A stretch of 64,000 nt of DNA from Cynocephalus volans (Eukaryota; Chordata; Mammalia; Dermoptera; Cynocephalidae). Made by a program: the position numbers and the translations under genes. Shown piece by piece: positions 1 through 10,330 of the stretch (position 1 is the first letter of the stretch; each line of letters opens with the position of its first letter). The DNA lies in the NCBI RefSeq assembly GCF_027409185.1, contig NC_084463.1, positions 160,247,869 through 160,311,868 of the forward strand, in the 5' to 3' direction. A model generated the notes under the pieces. It saw only the letters and a program-made list of their open reading frames with translations. It was not told where the DNA came from and searched no databases.

Positions 1-760
1 GAGTTAAAAGACAACCAACAGAGTGGGAGAAAATATTTGCAAAATATACATCTGACAAAGGATTAATATCCAGAATATATAAGGATCTCAAACAACTTTA
101 AAAGAAAAAAACAAGCAACCCAATTAAAAAATGGGCAAAAGAGCTAAGTAGGCATTTCTCTAAGGAAGATATACAAATGGCCAACAGACATATGAAAAAA
201 TGCTCAACATCACTCAGCATCCGGGAAATGCAAATCAAAACCACACTGAGATACCATCTCACCCCAGTTAGGATGGCTAAAATCCAAAAGACTCTGAACG
301 ATAAATGCTGGCGAGGTTGTGGAGAAAAAGGAACTCTCACACATTGTTGGTGGGACTGCAAAATGGTGCAGCCTCTATGGAAAATGGTATGGAGGTTCCT
401 CAAACAATTGCAGATAGATCTACCATACGACCCAGCTATCCCACTGTTGGCAATATACCCAGAGGAATGGAAATCATCAAATCGAAGGTATACCTGTTCC
501 CCAATGTTCATCGCAGCACTCTTTACAATAGCCAAGAGTTGGAACCAGCCCAAATGTCCATCATCGGATGAGTGGATACGGAAAATGTGGTACATCTACA
601 CAATGGAATACTACTCAGCTATAAAAACGAATGAAATACTGCCATTTGCAACAACATGGATGGACCTTGAGAGAGTTATATTAAGTGAAACAAGTCAGGC
701 ACAGAAAGAGAAATACCACATGTTCTCACTTATTGGTGGGAGCTAAAAATTAATATATAA

Positions 761-799
<39 letters not shown>

Positions 800-965
800 A
801 AAAAAAAAACGGGGGGGGAAGAAGATATAACACCCACAATTACTTGAAGTTGATACGACAAGCAAACAGAAAGGACATTGTTGGGGGGGAGGGGGGAGGG
901 GGGAAGGAAGGAGGTTTTGGTGATGGGGAAACAATAATCAATCACAATGTATATCGACAAAATAA
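1..965 (+). mobile_element. L1 LINE 3' end (ORF2 C-terminus plus 3'UTR), 5' truncated by the window edge
   Basis: An open frame from 177 to 746 translates to the C-terminal part of LINE-1 ORF2p and ends in the usual SLIGGS-like terminus. It contains the C-terminal cysteine motif CX3CX7HX4C (residues from CWRGC to the C of CWWDC), PYDPAIPLL and [11 protein letters not shown]. Upstream of 177 the ORF2 frame is interrupted, so the copy is dead. After the stop come a (CA)n tract, a G-rich 3'UTR stretch at about 810-910 and an A/T-rich tail at about 956-996. It lies in MAJIN intron sequence in the opposite orientation to the gene. Seen directly; the family call rests on known L1 ORF2 features. Confidence 0.93.
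763..795. repeat. (CA)n microsatellite in the L1 3'UTR
   Basis: About 16 uninterrupted CA units followed by an A run and a G run, inside the L1 3' untranslated region. Confidence 0.95.
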
Positions 966-1000
966 AATTAAAAATAAAAAAATAAAATAAATAAAATTAC

Positions 1001-1118
1001 CTGATGCTGTTGCCATATCTGATTTTGAATTTATACACATTGGGTCCTGCATGGAGAAACCTTGTCTCTGGATATGGGTACGTAAAAGGTTTTAAACTCA
1101 TTGCTTCCAAATGATAGC
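1001..1118 (-). CDS. MAJIN: MAJIN first coding exon (meiotic telomere membrane anchor), partial gene
   Basis: Read on the minus strand, a CTTTATTTAG acceptor (AG at 1120-1119) precedes 17 nt of 5'UTR and ATG at 1101-1099. Then come 33 codons plus two bases, ending at CATCAG|GTAATT (exon end 1001). The peptide begins MSLKPFTYPYPETRFLHAGP and ends NVYKFKIRYGNSI. This matches the N-terminus of MAJIN as I remember it. MAJIN is the inner-nuclear-membrane subunit of the TERB1-TERB2-MAJIN complex, which attaches telomeres to the nuclear envelope in meiotic prophase; its N-terminal domain binds TERB2 and DNA, and its C-terminus is the membrane anchor. All later exons are off the left edge, and the 5'UTR exon must lie to the right. 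The exon is too short to stand out as an open frame. The match is from memory, but the length, start and both splice sites agree. Confidence 0.9.
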
Positions 1119-2120
1119 CTAAATAAAGTAGAAATAATAGAGAATTAGAAAAAAGCTAAAGATGGTTCCTTATACAAAGGAAAGGGAGCCTGTCCAATCT
1201 GTAGCATCTCTTCACTAGTAAAAAGTCCAACACTCAGCACCATTGCCTATGCACCAGGCTCAGTTCTGCTATTAATCACCTGGACCATTCTCCTACCTGA
1301 ATGAAGAAAATACATGGTGTGTTGGGACAATCTTTATGCTTGAAGTCAAAAGACCAGAATTTAAGTTTTGTCGTTTATCTTATGACCTTGTGAAAATTAC
1401 TTCTCTTCCATAAGACTAATGATACTAACATCTGCCCTGATGACTCACAAGTTTTTTGTTAGAATAAAATGTTTCTCCCAAATACTCCTTGAATTTTTCT
1501 CCTCCCCTACTTCCACTTTCTCTGGAAATTAGGTGGATGTGAAGAGGGATCAAATTAAATAATGAGACAATCCAAAGGATACACCAATAAGAGGCACAAT
1601 TAGGAGGACCTTGGCTATTAATTTTAGGTGAATTCAGGAATTAGCAACACATCCTGCCACAACCAATGCAACAATTACAGATATACACTAACGTTTCCCA
1701 GTAGTGCCAAGGAATGCCTTATTTTCCCTACCTCTCAATTACTATTCCTCCCCGCCACTTGTGAGGCTGTCCTGTGCCCCAAGAATGCCTACTACACCCC
1801 TAGTACTTACTAGTTTTATTTCTCTTATTCCAGAATCTCTGCCCACTTAAGGTCCTCTCTATGGGGAACTCAGGAAAGAGGAAAGATGGAAAAAGAAGTA
1901 TGACATGTTTCTTCTCCTGCAAGAGGGCATTCGGCGTGTACTCACAGGTAAGAATCAAACGCTGTGATTTTCTACATTACTAGGGCTTTCCTGTGCCTCT
2001 TTTTATTTGTACAGTAGAGATAATAAACCCTGCACTCTTTCTGTCTCTTCATATGGAACTTTAAATAATACATAATTAGAGAAAGAGGTCCAGAGTTCCT
2101 GAGGCTCAAAACTACTTACA
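1119..2120. other. Probable MAJIN intron, no recognised element
   Basis: AT-rich unique-looking sequence between the MAJIN coding exon and an ancient-repeat patch. I see no further coding exon, SINE or LINE here. Confidence 0.5.
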
Positions 2121-2129
2121 TGCAGCATA

Positions 2130-2490
2130 AAGTATTGATTTCAGAGGCAGCTGAGATGAAGTAGATAGAACAGGCACAAAGTAAGGAGAACCTGAGTTTG
2201 GATTTCAACTCCAATGTCTTTACTTAATTTCTCTGAGCCTTGGTTTTCTTACTTACACAATAAAAACTAACAACAACAATTTTGTCATGCCCTATTCTAA
2301 GTGCTTTATATATATATACTATTATCTCAATCTTCACAACAAGCCTATGAGATAAGTAGTCTAAATTTGATAGATGAGGAAACGGAGGCATTGAGAGATG
2401 AAGTAACCCACCGACAGCTATAAATATTGAAATTTGGATTCAAGCCGAGGCAGTGTAGATTCAGACTTTATACTAACTAGTCTGTTTCCT
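2130..2490 (+). repeat. Ancient MIR/L2-age interspersed repeats
   Basis: The stretch with TTTCTCTGAGCCTTGG resembles a MIR core. The stretch CAAGCCTATGAGATAAGTAG...GATGAGGAAAC...AGAGATGAAGTAAC is the familiar old mammalian repeat also present near 55720-55960. Both are diverged, and subfamily was not assigned. Confidence 0.55.
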
Positions 2491-3500
2491 GGGGTTATGA
2501 GGAGGAAAAAATGAGATGACAGACAAAATAATTTTGTAAGTAGTAAAATATCATACACACATAAAGGACTAATTTCGTTATTCTTTCCTCCATATTATCC
2601 TGATGCCATTTATACTCAGTAGGGAAAACTCTTGTATGGTAGAGTCAGAAGATCTATCTATGTGCCCAAAGAATGGAATATCCCAGTTTTCAAAGTTCAA
2701 GTCTGGAGCTGCCAGTAAAGATATACCCCAGTGTCTGATCTTGGCAGTTTGGGATTAGAATGACAGGAGGTTGGAGCCAGAGCCCATGAGACTATTTAGA
2801 CTAGAATTGCAGTCGAAAGGGAAAAGAAATAGTTGGTGCCAACTGCAAACTAACCAGAGGGGAAACACTGTTCTTATCCTGAGAAAAAACTTGCTGATGC
2901 CCCATGCCCAAGGTGTAGCAGGAACCCAGGCCAGATTTGATGGAATTTTGGTGCCAGATGATTTTTCTACGTAAGCAGGGAGTACACCTGATGAGACTTT
3001 GGTTGCTGCCATAGAAATTTAGCTCTCACTTATTCAGAGCATTCTTCTAAGATTCAGTCACCTCCCCACAGACTGAGGGCTGGGGAAATCAGAGCAAAGG
3101 AAATGAAGGACATTTGTTGGAAATGACAATCCAGAGAGGAAAATTCATGTGCTCTGCAACAGCTGGTTGTGTGAAAGAAGAAAAAACAACCCTGTTCTAG
3201 CTGGGACCTGTTCCTGTTAATTGCTGGCTGCCTGATTCAGAAACCACCACCACACACTAATTACCTCATTTGAAAATAAAGGTTAGACAGTATAATCTAA
3301 AACAACCACATAGCAGTATGGTTCAAAGATTTCACAGGGTTATTTTCCAACATTGAGTATTGTAGCCTCAGTGACACTATGTCCCAGCAACTATTATTAA
3401 GTTGATGAGATCTTGCAGATGAAAGGTCAGATTCTCAACCCATTTTTAGGTGACCACAACTCATCTGGCTTTAAAGCAAAGGAAGAAAAGTTACAGGCAG
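2490..3500. other. Probable MAJIN intron, nothing recognised
   Basis: No SINE tail, LTR or coding exon is visible. Short open frames here have no splice-site support and no recognisable family. Confidence 0.5.
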
Positions 3501-3519
3501 TATGGGATAGTACAAAAGA

Positions 3520-3720
3520 CACAAGATTTGAAATTGGAAGATCAAGGCTTGAGTCCTCCTTCTGCCTCTTATTAGTCATTATACCGTGAGCAAGTCATTT
3601 AGCCTCTTCATTTCTTAGTTTCTACATTTACAAATGGGGATTCCACCTACCCCTGGAATTGTTGTGGGAATTAAATGAGATAATGCTATAAGCGGCTACT
3701 TCTTAAACTCCAGAGTATTA
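3520..3720 (+). mobile_element. MIR SINE
   Basis: Contains the MIR-type string of 'gagcaagtcatttagcctc...tttctacatttacaaatggggat...ggaattaaatgagataatgc', diverged. Confidence 0.75.
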
Positions 3721-4318
3721 CATGAACTTTAGCCATTATGATAGATTTGAAGAGTTTCTCTCTTAATGCTTCACTAGAAAAGCAAATTCAAAAGAGCAAA
3801 ACTGATTAGCTCTAATCTCAATGCAAAATATAACAAATCCCAACCAAGAACTTTTCCTTAAAAATACCCCAAAATTAGATTTAAATGACACATAAGGACT
3901 GATGTTAGAAAGAGAACAATTTTTCAAGGTTTTAGTAATTTGCTTCACATAAAGAAACATCTGAGTCAGTGCATAGAATCTGAGGCAGGGCTGAATGCTA
4001 TATGAGAATAATGTTATTGCCTGTTGAGGTGGAAGGACATAATAATAAGGAAGTCCTGTCACTAAATATATCTGGTGATATTTCATGAAAAAATCCTACA
4101 CACTGTTAAAGAATAAAAGAGCTTCCATAAGCATTTATTCCAAATACATTTACTAAGCAGATCTAACATGACGGGCTCTATGACCACTAATGAACGTGGG
4201 CAACAAAATAGGGAAATCCCATTGATACTACGAAAACCGACTTTAGAAAACCCATGTTTTAGAAATGAATTTGAGGATAGACAGCCAGCTTCTCCTTCCA
4301 CTTTCAAAAGCCCTTGCT

Positions 4319-4429
4319 GGGGCTGGCTGGTTAGCTCAATTGGTTAGAACATGGTATTGTAACACCAAGGTGAAAGGTTCAGATCCCCATACTGGCCAGC
4401 TGCCAAAAAAAAAAAAAAAAAAAAAAAAA
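4319..4429 (+). mobile_element. CYN SINE, monomer
   Basis: tRNA-Ile-like body GGCTGGCTGGTTAGCTCA... with A box (TTAGCTCAATTGG) and B box (GGTTCAGATCC), then a GCTGCC-A(n) tail of about 25 A. Flanks CCTTGCTGG / CCTTGGCTG form a diverged target duplication. Confidence 0.93.
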
Positions 4430-4806
4430 GTCCTTGGCTGATCTCAGATGCCCACCTTTACTGAAGGAGATTCAGACTCTCTGAAAGCTTTTACAGTTAT
4501 TTCCGACTACTGATTCATGGATACCTATAGCTTGCAGTGTCCTTCATTTTAGAGGGCATAAGAGGGAAGTAACTTCAGCAAAGAAGGAAATGACTTCCAT
4601 AAGGTCACATGATCTGGTATGGAACCAGGATTAGCCACCCAAGATTGTTGATTCCTTTGGCCCATGCATTTTCCATTACAACATATTACCTTGTCAGTCA
4701 TTTTATATTAAACTGTAACCTTGGTCACTCTCATAACTCTGGGTGACTTGAGGCAAACTCATTCTGGGTACAAAGACATCAAACAAAATGTAGGCTTTTC
4801 TGATTT

Positions 4807-4901
4807 TTGTTTTTTTTCTGGTGGCTGGCCTATTTGGGGATCTGAACCTGTGACCTTGGTGTTATAAGGCTGTGCTCTAACCAACTAAGCTAATTAGCCA
4901 G
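4807..4901 (-). mobile_element. CYN SINE, monomer
   Basis: Reverse-complement CYN body flanked by the target duplication GGCTTTTCTGATT (4793-4805 and 4901-4913). Confidence 0.93.
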
Positions 4902-5864
4902 GCTTTTCTGATTAAATGTTCGTAGAATTATAATTTGGAGTAAAAAGGTTTACATTCACATTTGTCCTCAAACTCTATTTTCAAAAGGAACTATTCTCAG
5001 TTTCATCATCTTGTGGGGTGATTAGGATGATTAATGAAATAATGCATGTATAATTGCTCGTGGAAGTAATTAGCACCTAAGTTACCCAATAAAAGAAGTC
5101 TTTTTTTTGACAAAGTGTTAAGATATGGGACAGGAAGAGACTGATGACCTAAGACTACCCAGGATACTTCCATGCTTATTGATGTCATTCTGTTTTCTTA
5201 TAGGTTTCTTCCTGCTCTTTCTGGTAAGACATAACCTTTAAAATAACACTGGCATTTGTTCATGAACAGATTTGGAATCTGTGTCAGATTTTGTTTTGTT
5301 TTGTTTGTGGGGGGCAGGGGAGTAACTTAATCTAACAGACTTAGGAAGATGCCCTTAAATGAAATCAAAAGGCCTTAATGGACAACTCAATAAATCAGAA
5401 AAGAGTCTAAGTTAATCTTTTAAGTTACTCTTTGCACCTATGTGTGTCTTCCACTTCCACCTTAACCATCCTAAAAGCTAATGTAAAACTATCTTTGATC
5501 AATAGGTCCAGGATTGTGCTCCTTATTCTGGAAAAGCAATGGTTTCTCATCTCACCATCCTGTCCAGTAGTTGTGGCTTGTTATGTGAAGATCAACCTGT
5601 CTACCTGCATTCACGTCACACTGAATTCACTGCAGCACTCTCAAAATCCTACCAATTCCAGGAACCCAAAATGCATTTAGACGTAAAACTACAGTCAATG
5701 AGACACATTTTATTTTTTGGATACACCATTGGGTGAGCTGCCCTGAAGCAGTACATGTAGGGAAGAAGATTAAAAATGGAAAAGAAGAAGAAACATCAGT
5801 AATTTCAGAAGTGCAAATGGTGGAGAGAATATACTTAGCCAGAGAGAAATGAAGTATCTTTTTT

Positions 5865-6020
5865 TTTTATCAATATGCAATGTAATTGATTTGTATCCCT
5901 TTACTAATTCCTCCCTCCCCCCTCCCTCTCTCCACTCCCACCAATTAACATCATATCTGTTCACTTGTCTTAACAAGTTCAAGAAATTGTGATTGTTGGG
6001 TCTTCTTCCCTGCCTCCCCG
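5865..6020 (-). mobile_element. L1 3'-terminal fragment, 5' truncated
   Basis: Minus-strand L1 3'UTR end (C/T-rich tract, ...CATCATATCTGTTCACTTG...). It is related to the piece at 32276-32613 and flanked by a GAAGTATCTT duplication at 5851-5860 and 6021-6030. Confidence 0.85.
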
Positions 6021-6029
6021 GAAGTATCT

Positions 6030-6600
6030 TTTATAGTTTTGAGCTGTAAACTCTGATTCTCTGATGTACATAACTTGAGGATTTTAGTGACATAAGAAAG
6101 GCTCAGGGAAGTATGAAAAGAAAGCTTCCAAAATATACAGCTTTGTACGTGGCATGAAACAATAACAGATTCTGAAGAAATTAAGTTAATAAGAAAACTA
6201 AAACTAAATGACTTTTTATATCAAGAGAGCAAATTTCACTCAGGAAATTTGAAATATTTTACTAACTTTAATCTAATTCTGGTGAGATATTGGAATTGTT
6301 TATAGGTTTACAAAAAGATATACCTGCCATGAGGAGATAATCTGATTTGGCCAAGGTCACACATCAAGGGCAAGACAAAAACTCAGAAGTATTGCTAAAG
6401 TAAGGTAGTCCAGCTGAATGAAGGGTATCAAGAATGTGGTTACCTTAAAAACTGACGTAAACTCAGTATTAGCCTCCATTCTTCACATTTTACCACCTGA
6501 GCATAGCTCTAAATAACAGAATCAGGCTAATTATTGCTAAGAAAAAGAAAGTTTTGTTCTTTTAAAGGCCATCAGACCAAAGAAATCTGATGGTAAATAG
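6030..6600. other. Probable MAJIN intron, nothing recognised
   Basis: AT-rich sequence with no element or exon I can support. An isolated A20 tract follows at 6609-6628. Confidence 0.45.
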
Positions 6601-6816
6601 GCTTTAGCCAAAAAAAAAAAAAAAAAAAAGCATCTCATATTTATAAAGCACCTTTAGTTTATATAATGCTTTCCTATCTACTATTTTATGTAATGCAAAA
6701 ACTTCTATTGAAGTAGGCAGGGCAGAGTCAGCTAACTTACACTCCATGCTAACTGCTATGCTAATTTTTATCTGATTTGATCCTCTCACTCTTGTGTTCA
6801 TTCAACATTTGTTCAT

Positions 6817-6898
6817 GGTTAGAATGCGGTGTTATAACACCAAGGCCAAGGGTTCGGATACCTGTACCTGCCAGCTGCCAAAAAACAAAAATAAAAAC
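6817..6898 (+). mobile_element. CYN SINE, 5'-truncated monomer
   Basis: Begins inside the A-box region (GGTTAGAATGCGGTGTTATAAC), retains the B box and the CCAGCTGCC-A-rich tail. ACATTTGTT flanks both sides. Confidence 0.88.
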
Positions 6899-7017
6899 AT
6901 TTGTTAGTTCAGTTCAAATATTTGCATACCTACTGAGTGCCAGAAACTAAGTGCTGGCAATGAAGTGGGGAACAATAAGAACAAGGTCCTTGCCTGCACA
7001 GAGCTTACAAATAGTTT

Positions 7018-7538
7018 ATTTTTGGCAGTTAGCTGGTATGGGGATCTGTAGTGGATTGAATTATGTCCCCCTAGAACTCACTGAAGCTTGAATGGTATCC
7101 TCCACGTTTTATGTATTAGAAACTTAGCTCCCACTGTGACTGTTGGGAGGGTAGGAAATCCTAATATGGCAATTGAAAGGTGGAGCCTTGAAGAGGTGAT
7201 TGGATCGTAGGACTGTGCAGTAGTGAACAGATTAAAAATGGTGGTCAGGGGTGTGGTTCTGAGGGCTTTAGAAGAAGAGGAAAGTCTGTCTTGCTCTCTG
7301 CTCTCTCTGCTTCCACCATCTTGCAATGAGAGACCCCTGGGTCACTGTTGCCACCACCAGATGGACTTTGGACTTCCCAGCCTCAGAAACTATAAGCAAT
7401 AAATTTCATTTTCTCTATAAATCACCCCGTTCCGTGTATTCTGTTATAAGCAACACAATTGGACTAATACAGGATCTGAACCCTTGACCTTGGTGTTACA
7501 GCACCATGCTCTATGCAACTGAGCTAACCAGCCAGCCC
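7018..7538 (-). mobile_element. CYN SINE monomer split by an LTR
   Basis: SINE halves 7018-7046 and 7472-7538 join at GGATC, which is duplicated on both sides of the inserted LTR (7047-7471). AATAGTTTATTT-like sequences flank the SINE. Confidence 0.9.
7047..7471 (+). mobile_element. MaLR-type (MST-like) solo LTR, 425 bp
   Basis: Starts TGTAGTGGATTGAATTATG, ends GGACTAATACA, with AATAAA-like AGCAATAAATTTC near the 3' end. The 5-bp duplication GGATC lies at 7042-7046 and 7472-7476. It is roughly 85% identical by eye to the inverted copy at 35325-35734 and shares its end structure with the LTR at 14799-15209. Confidence 0.85.
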
Positions 7539-7569
7539 CTATTAATAGTTTTATTTTTTTAATTACTAT

Positions 7570-7735
7570 TTTTTTTTAAAAGATGACTGGTAAGGGGATC
7601 TTAACCCTTGGCTTGGTGTTGTCAGCACCACACTCTCCCAAGTGAGCTAACCGACCATCCCTATTATAGGGATCCGAACCCACAGCCTTGGTGTTATCAG
7701 CACCACACTCTCCCAAGTGAGCCACGGGCCAGCCC
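7570..7735 (-). mobile_element. CYN SINE, dimer
   Basis: Reverse complement of the two-unit form: CTTTT tail, AAGATGACTGGTAAGGGGATC right unit, CCATCCCTAT junction, left unit ending GGGCCAGCCC. Confidence 0.93.
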
Positions 7736-8574
7736 TCCTAAATAGTTTTAAATGTGATGAATGTTACGAAAAAAGATGAGGTGATATGGAAACATGTTAC
7801 AGAGCAACCTAACCTATACTGAAGTAAGGGAAGCCCACTCTAAATAAGTGAATCATTTCTGACAGATGAGTATGAGCTAGGTAGGCACAAATGGAGGATG
7901 AGTGTAGGGTCTGGTGTGGGTACAGGAAACAGCAGGTACAAGAGTCCTCAGTTGGGAGAAAGCATGGCACTTTCAAAAGAAGGAAGTATAGTAATCAGGA
8001 ACATAGTAAGCAAGAAAGAGTGCTATGAGATGAGACTATACATAAGCAGTGAGTCAGCACACATATACGAGCCTACTATGCATCAGGCACTGTTCTGGGC
8101 ACTGATACCACAGATAACAAGAGAAACACGATTCCTTGTCTTTAAGGGCTTACATTTCAGGAAGTGTGGAGAGCAACAGTAAAGATATAAATAAGTAAAT
8201 GTAATCTGAGGTACTCTAACTAGTATGAAGGAAATAAAATACGATTTTAAAGTAGAGAGTGACTAGGAGGCTGCTTTAGCTAATGTACCCAGTGAAGGCC
8301 TTTCAGAAGAGATCACAACTGAATTGAGGCCTTAATGGAAACAATCATGCAAAGATCAGGGGAAAAAGCATTCCAAGCATAAAAAACAGCAAGCACAGGA
8401 TGTCCTGTGATGGGCAGCTTAATGGACTTCTGTCCGTGTGACTAGAAAGAGAATGAAGACAGAGTGGAGGGAGATGAAGTCAAGAGTGTTAGGCAGGGAC
8501 GAGATCATGTAAGGCTTGTTGGCTATTGTAAAGAATCCAGATTTTATGCTAAGGGTTTTTTGTTTGTTTTTTTG

Positions 8575-8788
8575 GTTTTTGGTGGCTGGCAGGTACAGGA
8601 ATCTGAACTCTTGACTTTTTTTTTTTTCCAAATCAGATGGGTAATGTGCTGACATTGTAACAAGGTTTAGAGGGAGGCACATCTCACAATAGAGTGAAAA
8701 CCCAATCATCAAGCTTATGAACCAAAAAAAGGATCTGACCTTGGTGTTTTAACACTGCACTCTAACCAACTAAACTAACCAGCCAGCC
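8575..8788 (-). mobile_element. CYN SINE monomer interrupted by about 110 bp
   Basis: SINE tail half at 8575-8615 (GGTGGCTGGCAGGTACAGGAATCTGAAC) and head half at 8729-8788 (GGATCTGACCTTGGTGTTTTAACAC...AGCCAGCCC). A T12-started segment of unknown origin (8616-8728) lies between them. Confidence 0.8.
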
Positions 8789-8880
8789 CATGGTAAGGGA
8801 TTTATAGAGCGGAGAGAAATGATTTGATTTATGCTTTAGAAATATCTAAATATCTGGCTGCTGAGAAGATGAATTTTAGG

Positions 8881-9047
8881 GGGCTGGCCAGTGGCTCACT
8901 CGGGAGAGTGTGGTGCTGATAACACCAAGGCCCCGGGTTCAGATCCCATATAGGGATGGCCGGTTCACTCACTGGGTGAGCATGGTGCTGACAACACCAA
9001 GTCAAGGGTTAAGATCCCCTTACTCGTCATCTTTAAAAAAAAAAAAA
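8881..9047 (+). mobile_element. CYN SINE, dimer
   Basis: Two tRNA-like units joined at CATATAGGGATGGCCGG, A-rich tail, target duplication GAAGATGAATTTTA on both sides. Confidence 0.95.
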
Positions 9048-9599
9048 GAAGAAGATGAATTTTAAGGGTACAGAGCAGAAGCAGAGAGACCAGTTAGGAA
9101 TCTTCTGTAATAGGCCAGGAGAAAGGTGCTGCTGATTTGGATTTGGGGTTCTAGTAGTCAGAATAATTAGACTTGAGATATATTTTAGATCAAGTTATGG
9201 ACTACATGTGGGAATCAAAAATGGCTCTTAGGTTTTCAGCCTTTACAGTTAGATGGATAATGGTATATACCCTTTAGTGAGATGAGGAAAGATTTTAGGG
9301 AAAGAAATTTGTGGAGGGGTGGTGTTGAGGGGTGGGGAGTGGAGGGAATTAATAGTGCCATGTACTGTTTTGGTTAAGACTGAGAGGCCTATTAGATATC
9401 AAAGCGGATATGCTGAGGAGGCAGTCTCCTAGTGTGCAAGGGATGGAAATCAGGATGGAAATATAACTTTGAGTCCTCAGTGTTAGATGGTATGTGAAGC
9501 TACTGGAACAGATGAGATCATCTAGGGAGAAAGTATAGAGAAAGGTTGAGGGCCTTCCTTATAAGAAAGGCTATGGTTTGTGAAGTCTATCCTGAAAGC

Positions 9600-10330
9600 A
9601 TCTGGAAGGCACTGAAGGGTATAATTTTAAAAAATGATATGACCAGATGCCTGTGACTTAAAAAAAAAAAAAAAAAAAAAAAATCCCTCTGTTTGCAATG
9701 TGAGAAGCAATCCGGAGCAAGAGCAGATGAAAGGGGATCAGCTAGGAGACCCCTGTGGTTCCAGGCAGAAGCTGATAGTTGCCTCGTCTACATGATAAAA
9801 GTGGAGACAAAGTGAAGTGGACTGATTTAGAAGATGCCTAGTCATAACTTAGTGACTTGATGAGATGAGGGAGAGAGAACAGTCAAGGATGCCTCCCGGT
9901 TGCTTGAGCAACTAACTAAAGAGATAAGGTGTCACTTCCTGAAAAAAGAAGCCTGGGAAAGTAAGTTTCTGAGGGGAAGATGTTGAGTCCATATGTGGAC
10001 ATGCTCAACTCTGAGGTGCTTATCCAGAGAGAGAGTCTAGGTAGACCCTTGCATACTGCAGTGGGTCTGCCGCCTGCACATGCGAAACGAAGGGGCTAGA
10101 GTTCAGAAAGGTAAACCATGTTCAGCAAAGTCTACCCGCTTGCATCGTTCTGTCCACTATCCCGGGTGCCGAGATCCAACCTCATTGGGTACCAGGATTC
10201 AAATATGTACTTCCAAGGTTAAATCAGGCATCTGAAAGCCAGAACTCATTCAAATGATTAAGACATGATGTTACAAGAAACGTTTCAATGGAAGAAGTCT
10301 TGTTTTCACGGCAACTGCTAAGCTCGGGTT
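9600..10330. other. Unassigned sequence with an A22 tract
   Basis: Contains a pure A tract at about 9660-9682 with no recognisable SINE body. The rest was not assigned; part may continue the antisense L2. Confidence 0.4.

Larger units (their letters stand above)
8060..9600 (-). mobile_element. L2 LINE, antisense, broken by CYN insertions
   Basis: Antisense L2 3' end at about 8075 (CTACTATGCATCAGGCACTGTTCTGGGCACTG), continuing through 'aaggcctttcagaag', 'agaccagttagga' and 'gatgagatcatctagggag' segments in L2 order up to about 9560. The same order is seen at 50690-52060. Confidence 0.8.

Noticed and set aside
743-960. Minus-strand frames with CVCVCV or poly-Phe runs
   Set aside because: They are translations of the (CA)n and G/A-rich L1 3'UTR; the same applies to frames at 37082-37481 over the (GT)n tract.
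4319-4392. tRNA-Ile genes
   Set aside because: The tRNA-like bodies are SINE heads: substitutions break the cloverleaf, A-tails follow directly, and target duplications flank them.
7047-7471. hAT-like DNA transposon with a longer target duplication
   Set aside because: The ends can be read with 6-7 bp flanks, but TG...CA ends with 5-bp flanks and the similarity to the MST LTR at 14799 fit an LTR better.
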